A stretch of DNA of 43,857 nt from Akkermansiaceae bacterium UBA1506 (GTDB taxonomy: Bacteria > Verrucomicrobiota > Verrucomicrobiia > Verrucomicrobiales > DEV007). The stretch spans positions 18,861-62,717 of the forward strand of contig DCQY01000141.1 of the NCBI GenBank assembly GCA_002323995.1, in the 5' to 3' direction. This document shows positions 24,453 to 33,000 of the stretch, piece by piece. A program made the position numbers and the translations under genes. Position 1 is the stretch's first letter, and each line of letters begins with the position of its first letter. The notes under the pieces were generated by a model. It was given only the letters and a program-made list of their open reading frames with translations, did not search any database and was not told the DNA's origin.

Positions 24453-25883
24453 CTAAAACAGCGGCTCGCTCATTTCGTCGTTTATCGTTTCCCAGATCTT
24501 GATCAGTTCTTCGAGCTGCTCCGGGTTGGACTGGGCGAGATTGTTTTCTTCGGAGATGTCCTCGGAAAGGTCGTAGAGTTCCCATTTGGACGGGCCGAAC
24601 TCCTTGCGCTTGCCCATGCGGACGATTTTCCAGTCACCGTGACGCAGGCCGGCTTTGCCACCCTGACGCCAATACAGCGTTTCGTGAGGGCGGCCCTCTT
24701 TCTCTCCGGTGAGGTAGGGGATCAGATCCACGCCTTCGACCTGCTTGGGCGCGGTGACGTGTTCGGCGTTGGCGGCGGCGGTGGCAAAGATGTCGAAGGA
24801 GCTGATGGGGTTTTCGTAAACCTGCCCCGGAGGAATGGTGCCTTCCCACTGCATCACGAAGGGCACGCGCACCCCGCCTTCATACATCTGGCCTTTCTGT
24901 CCACGCAGGACGCCGTTGGAGGACGTGAGTTCCTTGGTGGGGCCTCCGTTGTCACTGAGGAAGAAAACGAGGGTGTCTTCTTCGAGGCCTGACTTACGGA
25001 GTTGCTCCATCACCGCGCCTACGCTGTCGTCCATATTTGCGAGCATGGCGGCGAAGATGCGGCGGTGCATGTCTTCGATGTGGGCAAACTTCTCCATGTA
25101 GGCATCGGCTCCCTGAAGCGGACTGTGCACCGCATTGTAGGAAAGAAAGAGGAAGAACGGCTTGTCGTCGTGACGACCGATGAAGTCGACGGCCTCTCGA
25201 GTGAGGGCGTCGGTGAGGTATTCAGTTTCGACAACCGGCTGCCCGCCGCGAACGATGGGATTGTTGGCGTCGTAGTCTGGCTCGTTACCAAGCAGGTTGT
25301 GGAAATGGAGTTTCTTGTCGCCATACCAATAGCCCGACTCGGTCGGACCGCCGGGAAGGAACTTGCGGCGCAGCAGGGTCGTGGTGCCGTCCCAGGGCGG
25401 GGGAACGAAATAGTGACCTTCATGAGTGAAACCAAAGAACTCATCAAAACCGTGGCGGAACGGATGGTAGTGAGCGGTGCCTCCCTGGTGCCATTTGCCA
25501 ATCAGGCCGGTGGCGTAGCCACCATTGTGAAGCGCTTCGGCGATGGTGACTTCTTCGGCCGGCATGCCGATTCCGGGTTCTTCGTTCACGGCGCCGATGG
25601 GGTTGAACTCATAACCGAAACGGGTTGGTGTGCGTCCAGTGAGGAAGCCGGCCCGTGAGGGGCTGCAATTGGGACCTGCGACATAGGCGTCGGTGAAGCG
25701 AACACCGTTGGACGCGATGGCATCGATGTGAGGCGTGGGGATATCGGTGTTCCCCTGGCAGCCCAGTTCGTGGTAGCCGAGATCGTCTGCGAGCAGGACG
25801 ATGATGTTGGGTTGTTCGGTCGCGTAGGTTCCACAAGTAGAGAGGGCGGTCACTAGGATGGGGATTTTGAGAAAGTGTTTCAT
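24453..25883 (-). CDS. Sulfatase, arylsulfatase A-like, first gene of sulfatase operon
   Basis: A 476-residue secreted sulfatase. Signal peptide about 1-22, fold start NIIVLLADDLGYHELGCQG, formylglycine motif CSPSR with cysteine 73 in GPNCSPSRAGFLTGR. Further signatures are GYATGLIGKWHQGG and FFLSDNGGPTKE. It is the first of three head-to-tail sulfatases and faces the ECF sigma gene across a 144-base divergent region. The promoter-like -10 element (25903 to 25897) ends only 13 bases before the ATG and no Shine-Dalgarno is visible, so the mRNA may have almost no leader. It is the clearest candidate target of the adjacent sigma factor. Confidence 0.93.
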   Translation of the reverse strand: MKHFLKIPILVTALSTCGTYATEQPNIIVLLADDLGYHELGCQGNTDIPTPHIDAIASNGVRFTDAYVAGPNCSPSRAGFLTGRTPTRFGYEFNPIGAVNEEPGIGMPAEEVTIAEALHNGGYATGLIGKWHQGGTAHYHPFRHGFDEFFGFTHEGHYFVPPPWDGTTTLLRRKFLPGGPTESGYWYGDKKLHFHNLLGNEPDYDANNPIVRGGQPVVETEYLTDALTREAVDFIGRHDDKPFFLFLSYNAVHSPLQGADAYMEKFAHIEDMHRRIFAAMLANMDDSVGAVMEQLRKSGLEEDTLVFFLSDNGGPTKELTSSNGVLRGQKGQMYEGGVRVPFVMQWEGTIPPGQVYENPISSFDIFATAAANAEHVTAPKQVEGVDLIPYLTGEKEGRPHETLYWRQGGKAGLRHGDWKIVRMGKRKEFGPSKWELYDLSEDISEENNLAQSNPEQLEELIKIWETINDEMSEPLF

Positions 25884-25896
25884 GCGCAGTAGAAGG

Positions 25897-25923
25897 ATAT
25901 CTCAACGAGACGCTGATTCTGCC
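25897..25923 (-). promoter_or_regulatory. Candidate ECF-type promoter of the three-sulfatase operon
   Basis: Minus strand: GAGAAAACC, then exact GGCAGAATC (25923 to 25915), 11 bases, exact GAGATAT (25903 to 25897). Its divergent partner in front of the ECF gene has the same two halves and spacing; 70 bases separate their -35-like parts. The ATG follows after 13 bases. Confidence 0.75.
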
Positions 25924-25993
25924 GGTTTTCTCTCGGCAGCAAAGATACGGGTTCAGGGCGGGCAGTCTTTGAGGCGCTTTTTACCAAAAAGAT

Positions 25994-26020
25994 GGCAGAA
26001 TCAACGACGAAGTGAGATAT
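25994..26020 (+). promoter_or_regulatory. Candidate autoregulated promoter of the ECF sigma gene
   Basis: Plus strand: CAAAAAGAT, exact GGCAGAATC (25994-26002), 11 bases, exact GAGATAT (26014-26020). The ATG at 26028 is only 7 bases after the -10-like part, so transcription would start at or next to the start codon. ECF genes commonly control themselves, which supports reading this as the sigma factor's own promoter. Confidence 0.75.
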
Positions 26021-26027
26021 AGATTCT

Positions 26028-26573
26028 ATGAAGGATCAAAGTCAGGAAAAGGGCAGCCAGTTGTTGCAGCTTTTCGCCCGCCACACTCGGGAGTTGCGGG
26101 CCTATTCGCGGTTGATTCTGCCATCGGTCGATCCTATCGACGATGTGATGCAGGAGGCCAGCGTGGTGATCTGGGAAAAGCAAGATCAGCTGCGTCATAA
26201 TGACGAGTTCTTGCCTTGGGCTAAAACGATTGTGCGGAATATTAGTTTTCGCCATCGCCGCAAGTTAGTGCGTGATCGGCATGTATTTGATGATGAACTG
26301 GTCGAGCGCATCCTGGTCGAGGAAGATGCGGAGGAGAAGAGCGGCGATCAGTCGTCCCGCGAGTATATCGCCTTGATGAACTGCCTCAGTAAATTATCCG
26401 ATGAGCGCAAGCGTCTCATTCTTGCCCCTTACAGCGGTCCCGGTGCGGTTAAAGAGATGGCGGCGCAATCGACCCGATCTCCCAACAGTCTTTACAAATT
26501 GCTGCAGCGTCTTCGCGTCAAGTTGATGCGCTGCGTTGAAACCGAACTGAAATCCGAGCCTACCGGACCATGA
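26028..26573 (+). CDS. ECF-family RNA polymerase sigma factor (Rhodopirellula/Verrucomicrobium type)
   Basis: A 181-residue alternative sigma factor. Region 2 spans about residues 15-85, with the core-binding and -10 recognition helices in DPIDDVMQEASVVIWEK and FLPWAKTIVRNISFRHRRK. Region 4, about 115-175, has LSDERKRLIL and a helix-turn-helix in KEMAAQSTRSPNSLYKLLQR for the -35 element. No region 3 is present, as in ECF factors. The small alternative families of PVC bacteria (sigma-70, Rhodopirellula/Verrucomicrobium group) match this form. It overlaps the next gene by ATGA, so the two are translationally coupled, the usual layout for a sigma and its regulator. The gene lacks a Shine-Dalgarno and lies directly behind the shared promoter motif. 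Confidence 0.93.
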   Translation: MKDQSQEKGSQLLQLFARHTRELRAYSRLILPSVDPIDDVMQEASVVIWEKQDQLRHNDEFLPWAKTIVRNISFRHRRKLVRDRHVFDDELVERILVEEDAEEKSGDQSSREYIALMNCLSKLSDERKRLILAPYSGPGAVKEMAAQSTRSPNSLYKLLQRLRVKLMRCVETELKSEPTGP

Positions 26574-28138
26574 GAACAGAAAGATTGGAAGAATTGATTC
26601 AGAACTGCGTGCTCGGCCAACTTACCGAAGACGAAGCGGAGGAGTTGTCGCAGCATCTTCGTCAGGATGAGGCGATCGTAAGTCGCAGAAAACTCAGGCG
26701 CGCACTCAAAGCAGATGCCTACCTCGAGGAAGCTGCAGCTGACATGGAACGCGGTGCTAATTTTGATGATGATTTCGGTTCCCCGCGGGTTGTGCCTTTT
26801 CTTCAGCGAACTTGGCTCACCGGGGCAGTGGCCGCTGCGTTGGCTATCGGAATTTTTGGCTGGATCAGAAATGGAGACCAATCCCGGGCGCTGATCGACC
26901 TCGGAGTCGCTTCGGTGCTGCGTATTGAAGGTGACGGCAAAGTGAATGGGAGCGCTCAACTTTCCCTGGGGGGCTCGCTGAGGGAAGGGGATCGACTTAC
27001 GATGAAAGAAGGGATTGTTGAACTGGCCTTTCGGGATAGCGGGGTGCATGCGATTGCAACAGCGCCGTTGTCGTTGACCGTGCAAACGGCCGATCGTGTC
27101 TTTCTCAATAGGGGCGACTTGAAGCTTCACGTGCCGCCGCATGGGATTGGCTTTGTTGTGGAAACTCGTGAGCGCAAGATCACGGACTTGGGAACGAGTT
27201 TTGTCGTAAGCGCTGAGCCGCAAGGATCGCAAGTGTTTGTCCTCGACGGTCTTATCTTGCTTGATGGTCGCGGAAAAGCCAGAGAAAGGTTTATGACCGC
27301 TGGTGAACTGGCGAAATTCGATCGGGAGGGAGATACCCAGATGCCTTCGAAAGGTCATAGTGGGGTGCCGGAACTTGAGATGGGGGCCCTGTTGCCGACG
27401 GAGGGTTCTCTCGTAGGGCACTTGTATTCTCTGCCTGATAATCAGTTGCTACCGAAGCAGCCATCACGTTTCAAAGTGGATGTGATGGGGCAGCGCTTTG
27501 CGCCACTGATTCAGTCCGGATTTAAGGATTCCTCCTGCCTCAAAGGGATGGACCGAAGTGCGCCTTTTCGTTTTGCTGGAGTTGCCGGCACCTACAATGA
27601 GTTTGCGCCTCGGCTGGGAGTGTCACCGCGCGTGATTGATGAATCGGGTTGGTTGATTTGGTATCAGGGTAAGGTTAAGCCGCCTCAGTCAGGGCGTTAT
27701 CGCTTTTGGGGGTATGCAGACAATAATCTTCTCGTGGCCATGAATGGAAAAACCGTTTTTGACGGTTCGCGTTATGACTCAGATCTCCGGGAGGTGATGC
27801 CGGTGGCGCGGGAAAATTACCCGGCCTGGCCTTGCCTTAATGCCAGAGCTGGATTTGCTTCGGGTCCGTGGGTGGAAATTAATGATGATCCGGTGCAGTT
27901 GGATCTGCTGTTTGGAGAAGTAGCAGGAAAGTTGACCTCGGGTATTCTACTGGTGGAGAGAGAAGGTGCGGTCTATGAAAAGACCTACTGGGGTCAGCCA
28001 CAGTGGCCGCTGTTTCTCATGGAGTTACCTGAGGAGGCTCAGCGCGATGAGTTGGAGCGTCTTCGCAGTCATATGGTTGACAAGTTAATGGGATCATTCA
28101 CGGTTTCGGAAAGTGCGTGCTGGCACGTCGTCGATTAA
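26570..28138 (+). CDS. FecR-like transmembrane regulator with PA14-like C-terminus (anti-sigma candidate)
   Basis: A 522-residue single-pass membrane protein. Residues 1-80 are cytoplasmic and helical (zinc-less anti-sigma-like N-terminus, LGQLTEDEAEELSQHLRQDE). One membrane segment lies at about 82-99. A FecR domain follows at about 105-245 (EGDRLTMKEGIVELAF, KITDLGTSFVVSAEPQGSQVFVLDG). The C-terminal part, about 355-490, resembles a PA14-like or related sugar-binding beta domain (WYQGKVKPPQSGRYRFWGYADN, LLVAMNGKTVFDGS) and would lie in the periplasm. It probably holds the partner sigma factor inactive and reacts to an external ligand; a carbohydrate is the natural guess given the neighbours. 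Start overlaps the sigma stop by 4 bases. Confidence 0.85.
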   Translation: MRTERLEELIQNCVLGQLTEDEAEELSQHLRQDEAIVSRRKLRRALKADAYLEEAAADMERGANFDDDFGSPRVVPFLQRTWLTGAVAAALAIGIFGWIRNGDQSRALIDLGVASVLRIEGDGKVNGSAQLSLGGSLREGDRLTMKEGIVELAFRDSGVHAIATAPLSLTVQTADRVFLNRGDLKLHVPPHGIGFVVETRERKITDLGTSFVVSAEPQGSQVFVLDGLILLDGRGKARERFMTAGELAKFDREGDTQMPSKGHSGVPELEMGALLPTEGSLVGHLYSLPDNQLLPKQPSRFKVDVMGQRFAPLIQSGFKDSSCLKGMDRSAPFRFAGVAGTYNEFAPRLGVSPRVIDESGWLIWYQGKVKPPQSGRYRFWGYADNNLLVAMNGKTVFDGSRYDSDLREVMPVARENYPAWPCLNARAGFASGPWVEINDDPVQLDLLFGEVAGKLTSGILLVEREGAVYEKTYWGQPQWPLFLMELPEEAQRDELERLRSHMVDKLMGSFTVSESACWHVVD

Positions 28139-28219
28139 ACGAGGTAGGGTAGCGCGTTGGAGTGGTTCTTTTCCGATTTTACATTGAGAGATCGCCCACT
28201 AATTTTAATTACTATTCTA

Positions 28220-28954
28220 ATGAAATTCTTAAAACACCTTCTCGTCCTTTTTTTTAGTCTTTTGGTTGCTTGCTCGCCGCCTGCAAACGTTGAATTGGGT
28301 AGCGGGAATGCGGCAGCTGAAGCGGTTGAATTGTTCGACGGCGAAAGTCTGAATGGTTGGCAAAATTTTGGCGGCGGAAACTTTTATGTAGAAGACGGAA
28401 CTATTGTGGGTGAGGCGGCACCAGGTTTGCCGAACAGCTTCTTGGCCACCGATAAAATGTATGGTGACTTCGAACTCGAAGTTGAATTCAAAGTCGATCC
28501 GTTGCTGAATTCTGGTATTCAGATTCGCAGCAATACCTACCCCGAAGAAACCAAGACGATGCGCTGGGGTGGTAAGTTCAAGGAAGACGGCAGCAAGGAC
28601 ATCATCGAGAAGCTCTGGGAAAAAGACCGATTTTGGGGTTACCAAATTGAAATCGACCCTTCGGAGAGGGCGTGGTCAGGCACGCTTTACGAGGAGGGCG
28701 GCCGTGGATTCCTGCACTCGCCAGACGACGCCAAAGCGCCTGAGGGCTCTTTCAAGTCAGGCGATTGGAATCACTTCAAGATCATCGCGAGGGGTGACCA
28801 TTTCCAAGTTTGGCTCAATGGGGTCCAAACTGCGGATGTGAAAGACGACCTCACCGCAAGTGGCTATGTCGCGTTGCAGTTGCACGGCATTGGTAAGAAC
28901 AAGCAGAAAATCGGTAAGAAAGTTGCTTGGCGCAATATCACACTTAAGCAGTAA
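28220..28954 (+). CDS. DUF1080 (3-keto-disaccharide hydrolase-like) lipoprotein
   Basis: A 244-residue DUF1080 protein with a concanavalin-like fold. The N-terminus is a lipoprotein signal with lipobox LVAC and C18 as the acylated cysteine, so it is anchored in a membrane. Family motifs are ELFDGESLNGWQNFGG, FELEVEFKVDPLLNSGIQIRSNTY, WNHFKIIARGDHFQVWLNGVQ and HGIGKNKQ. Members of this family hydrolyse 3-keto-glycosides. ATG 28220 is chosen over an upstream start (28157) because it begins the signal peptide. It follows the FecR gene by 81 bases and may be part of its transcript. The stop is 7 bases from the convergent esterase. Confidence 0.88.
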   Translation: MKFLKHLLVLFFSLLVACSPPANVELGSGNAAAEAVELFDGESLNGWQNFGGGNFYVEDGTIVGEAAPGLPNSFLATDKMYGDFELEVEFKVDPLLNSGIQIRSNTYPEETKTMRWGGKFKEDGSKDIIEKLWEKDRFWGYQIEIDPSERAWSGTLYEEGGRGFLHSPDDAKAPEGSFKSGDWNHFKIIARGDHFQVWLNGVQTADVKDDLTASGYVALQLHGIGKNKQKIGKKVAWRNITLKQ

Positions 28955-28961
28955 GAAGGCC

Positions 28962-29912
28962 TTATTTTGCTTTCAAGGTGGTGATCAGGAAATCGGTCGC
29001 GGTTTCGTGAGTGATATTCGGGGCGCCGGGATAAACTAGTTCCGAGGTTACTCCGTTTGCTTCGAGTCGTTCCTTCAACTTAACTCCGAAGTTGGAGGTG
29101 TGGGTAGGGTCCTTCTGCTCCTGCCCGAGTGCTGGCGGGGCGCTGTAGGTCATGTAGATCGACGGATCGTCTTGGCTCACGAGCGCGTAGGGAGAATACG
29201 CTTTGATCCATGGAAGTATCTCATCGCGTTTTGCGATAAAGTCATCAAACTTCGGGACATTAAATGCATGGCCCCCGTAGCGACTGTTGGGAGTCCATCT
29301 TTTCATTTGTTTTGGATCAAGCGTCGTCTGGGCACCGCTGACGGCTGCGCACCACAGGCGAGTTGATTCACGAGCCACGGGGTCATCGCTTTCAAGGTCG
29401 GCGAGATCATCGTGGAAGCTAAGCCAGAGACTGGAGCAGGCACCAGCTGAACCGCCGGCTGCTCCGATCCGTTCTTTATCAAAGTTCCATTCTTTCGCTT
29501 TGCTGCGGACAAATTGTAGAGCGCGTGCCGCGTCGTGAAGAGGAGCTTTCACGGGTGGCTCGATTCCTTCTTCGACGGCTTGTTTCACGTAGCGATAATT
29601 AATCGCTACAATGGAGATCCCAGCATTGAGAAGGGCAGTGGGGTTTGCAAATCGAATAATGCGTTCCTTGGAACCGCCTTGCCAGCCACCCCCATGAATG
29701 ACAAAGGCGACTGGGGTGGGGGAGTCGCTCTTTGCTTGCCAAACATCCATGATATGTCGTTCATGTTCACCGTATCGAATCCCTGCCAGGGTTGGGGCAG
29801 GAACGTTGGCAGGATAGACCTCCTCCTTCTTGGGAGCTTTTGCGTTTTGGGTAAAACCAGTGACGACGAGGCAGAATGATAACGCCGTCAAGGAAGCTGC
29901 GAATTTCAACAT
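28962..29912 (-). CDS. Alpha/beta hydrolase (BD-FAE/esterase-lipase type), secreted
   Basis: A 316-residue serine hydrolase with a signal peptide of about 22 residues. The oxyanion motif is HGGGWQGG (H73) and the nucleophile elbow GGSAGA with S155, as in hormone-sensitive-lipase-like and BD-FAE-type esterases. The enzymes remove acyl or feruloyl groups from plant or algal glycans. It is divergent from the M36 protease gene (128 bases apart) and convergent with the DUF1080 gene (7 bases). No GGCAGAATC element was seen upstream. Confidence 0.88.
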   Translation of the reverse strand: MLKFAASLTALSFCLVVTGFTQNAKAPKKEEVYPANVPAPTLAGIRYGEHERHIMDVWQAKSDSPTPVAFVIHGGGWQGGSKERIIRFANPTALLNAGISIVAINYRYVKQAVEEGIEPPVKAPLHDAARALQFVRSKAKEWNFDKERIGAAGGSAGACSSLWLSFHDDLADLESDDPVARESTRLWCAAVSGAQTTLDPKQMKRWTPNSRYGGHAFNVPKFDDFIAKRDEILPWIKAYSPYALVSQDDPSIYMTYSAPPALGQEQKDPTHTSNFGVKLKERLEANGVTSELVYPGAPNITHETATDFLITTLKAK

Positions 29913-30040
29913 GAGTAAATTATGAGGCGCATCAATAGTTTCGTCTATGGCGTGAATTGGTCTTTCAACCGATCTGGGGGGCGCTTTTCTTTGCTGTAGA
30001 CGCGTAAATTTTGTAGGCTTGTCATCGTCTGAGCCGACTT

Positions 30041-33000
30041 ATGAGACCGGCAGCGTTGCTATCTTCGTTTTTTATACTCCTGCTACTGATCTTGGTTGTT
30101 GTCTTCCAGCCGTTATCTGAAAAGCGGGAAGAAGCTAATTTGAAGCCCAGCGTGGTATTAGATACTCCGATATCAGCTTCTCGCCGTGACAGGGTCCAGG
30201 CCTTGGCAGAACGCTTGAGACCTCGCCAAACTGAAGTCGGTAATCCATACCTTAGGCCGCGGACTCGAGAGGTACTGAATGCGCAAGGCATGGTGAATTA
30301 TGCTTCAGGCCCGGGCGAAGTGAGCAACGTTGAAGATTCGTGGGAATCTGTCATTGAGTGGATGCAGGAACGTGACTTAGAAAAAGGCCACACGCCAAAC
30401 GATTTTAATGATGTTGTTCTGAGCTCACAATCCGTAAGCCGGCATAATGGAGTCACTCATCTCTATTTTCGTCAGCGAATTGGAGGAATCGAGGTCTACA
30501 ACGGAGACGCCAGCGCGAACGTCGGGCCTGATGGAACAATACTTAGCCTTCACAATCGCTTTGTCCGTGACTTGGACTCTGAAATCAACATTAAAGATCC
30601 GCAGATCGATGCAGCGAAAGCTGTGCAGTTGGCAGCCGCTGACCTGGGAGTAGTCCGCTACGATGAAACGTTGGCTGTCAGGCAGGCGGCGAAGGGACCT
30701 GAGCAGGCAATGTTGTTTGAAGGAGGAGGGATTTCACAGGATCCGATCCCGGCCAAATTGATGTATCTGCCGCAAGCAGAGGAAACTACCCGCCTCGTTT
30801 GGAATACGGTCATTCACTTATCGGACAGTGCTCGATGGATGGATGTGAATATCGATGCCGATTCTGGCGAAATTTTGACCTGTTCAAACTGGTATGCTCA
30901 CGCGAATTATCGCGTTTTCCCTTTTCCTAACGAGACCCCATTAGAAGGAGGAAGGCAATTGGTTGTAAATCCTGAGGATGCTTCGGCATCTCCATTCGGT
31001 TGGCATGACACAGACGGTATTAGCGGTGCTGAGTTCTCTGACACGCGAGGTAATAATGTTAATGCACAGGACGACACTGATGCCAATAACTCGGGAGGAG
31101 ACCGGCCCGATGGGGGAGTTGCGCTGAATTTTGACAATCCTTTGGACCTTAACGAGGAGCCCTCAACTTACCTCGACGGTGCCATTACTAACCTCTTCTA
31201 CTGGAATAACATTCTGCATGATATCCATTACCAATACGGATTTGACGAGGCGGCGGGCAATTTTCAAGAAAACAATTACGGTAACGGCGGGGCTGGCTCG
31301 GACCCGGTTGAGGCTGATGCTCAGGATGGTTCAGGCACCAATAATGCTAATTTCGGGACTCCACCTGACGGTTCTAATCCTCGCATGCAGATGTTTGTTT
31401 GGACGAGTACGACTCCGAATCGCGATAGCGATCTCGATAACGTCATCATCATCCATGAATACGGCCACGGGGTCTCCAACCGCCTGACGGGTGGTGCCGC
31501 GAATTCCAGTGCTCTCTCGGCAAGCCAAAGCCGGGGTATGGGTGAAGGCTGGAGTGACTGGTGGGGGCTCGCCTTAACCGCCAAACCGGGCCAACCTTCA
31601 GATTTGAGCCGTTCAGTTGGCCACTATGTGCTGGGTCAGTCTGCCACCGGTAATGGAATTCGTCCGCGTCCATACACGACTGATTTGTCGGTCAACGAAT
31701 ACACCTATGGAGACCTTCCCTCTGGTCTGAGTGTTCCTCATGGTATCGGATTTGTATGGTGTTCAATTCTCTGGGAGATGTATTGGAAGCTCGTGGATTT
31801 TCACGGATTCGACTCAGACATTTACCAAGGTTCCGGTGGGAATAATATAGCTCTCCAGTTGGTCATGGACGGCTTGAAACTGCAACCGGCGACTCCGACT
31901 TATCTTGAAGCACGCGATGCGATTCTTCTGGCGGATCAAGTCAACAATGGTGGGGCCAACAGCGACTTGATCTGGCAGGCTTTTGCCAAGCGGGGCATGG
32001 GCTTTTCAGCGAGTGATAGTGGCGACCCCAATAACCTCACTGTGACAGAAGCCTTTGATCTACCAGACGAACAGTTCTCAATCAATGACGTGACGGTTAC
32101 TGAGGGAGACAGCGGAACGACTGATGCTGTATTCACCGTAACTCTGAGTGCCGAAGCTGCGGAGGTGACTTCTGTCGACTACACCACCTCCGATGGCACT
32201 GCCTCATCGCCGGCTGACTTTACCGGAATTTCCGGGACTCTTTCATTTGCCGCCGGTGATTTATCAAAAACAATTACAGTTCCAGTAATTGGGGAAACTG
32301 ATGCAGAAGACGACGAGGTTTTTTCTGTTGTCTTGAGCAGTCCAGTCAATGCCATTATTCTTGATGGCGAGGGAATCGGGACGATTTTGACTGACGAGTT
32401 TGCTCCGCCTGTTATTAGCAGCCCTCTCACGGCTCAAGGTATTGCGGGACGAAACTTTGTTTACCAGGTCACGGCCCAGAACGTGCCCCGCTCGTTTGCT
32501 TTGGGTGGAACTGTGCCGCCTGGAATGACAATTGACACGACCACGGGGGTGATAAATTGGACTCCATCAATTTCAGAGAGTGTCAGCGTATCGATCTCAG
32601 CGACGAATCCGGCAGGGACCGATACAGAGACTCTTGTAATCGAAGTTTCTGATGATCCCATCAAGAACGCCCTCGATACCGGGCTTCCAGTTCAAAATGG
32701 AAATCCTCCGTGGTTTCTTCAGGATGAGGTCACTCGGGACGGCGTTGACGCGGCGCAGAGTGGGGCAATTGATGACAATGAGACGACTTGGTTTGAGCTG
32801 ACGGTTGATGGCCCTGACACGCTACGATTCTGGTGGAAGGTCTCCTCTGAGCTCGGTTTTGACTATCTACGCCTAAAAGATGACGGCTCGACGGTAGCTC
32901 AGATATCAGGAGAGCAGGACTGGGAGGCCTACGCCTATGCAGTTCCTGCTGGAACCCACATGATTCGCTGGAGTTATGAAAAAGATGTGACCGTGGTCAG

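Noticed and set aside
26114..26122. Exact GATTCTGCC (GGCAGAATC on the minus strand) inside the ECF sigma gene
   Set aside because: It lies in coding sequence, no GAGATAT-like block follows at the right distance, and no minus-strand gene start is close. Taken as chance.
26492..27421. Minus-strand open frame of 309 codons opposite the sigma and FecR genes
   Set aside because: The plus strand has the recognisable sigma factor and FecR domains; the antisense translation has no family features.
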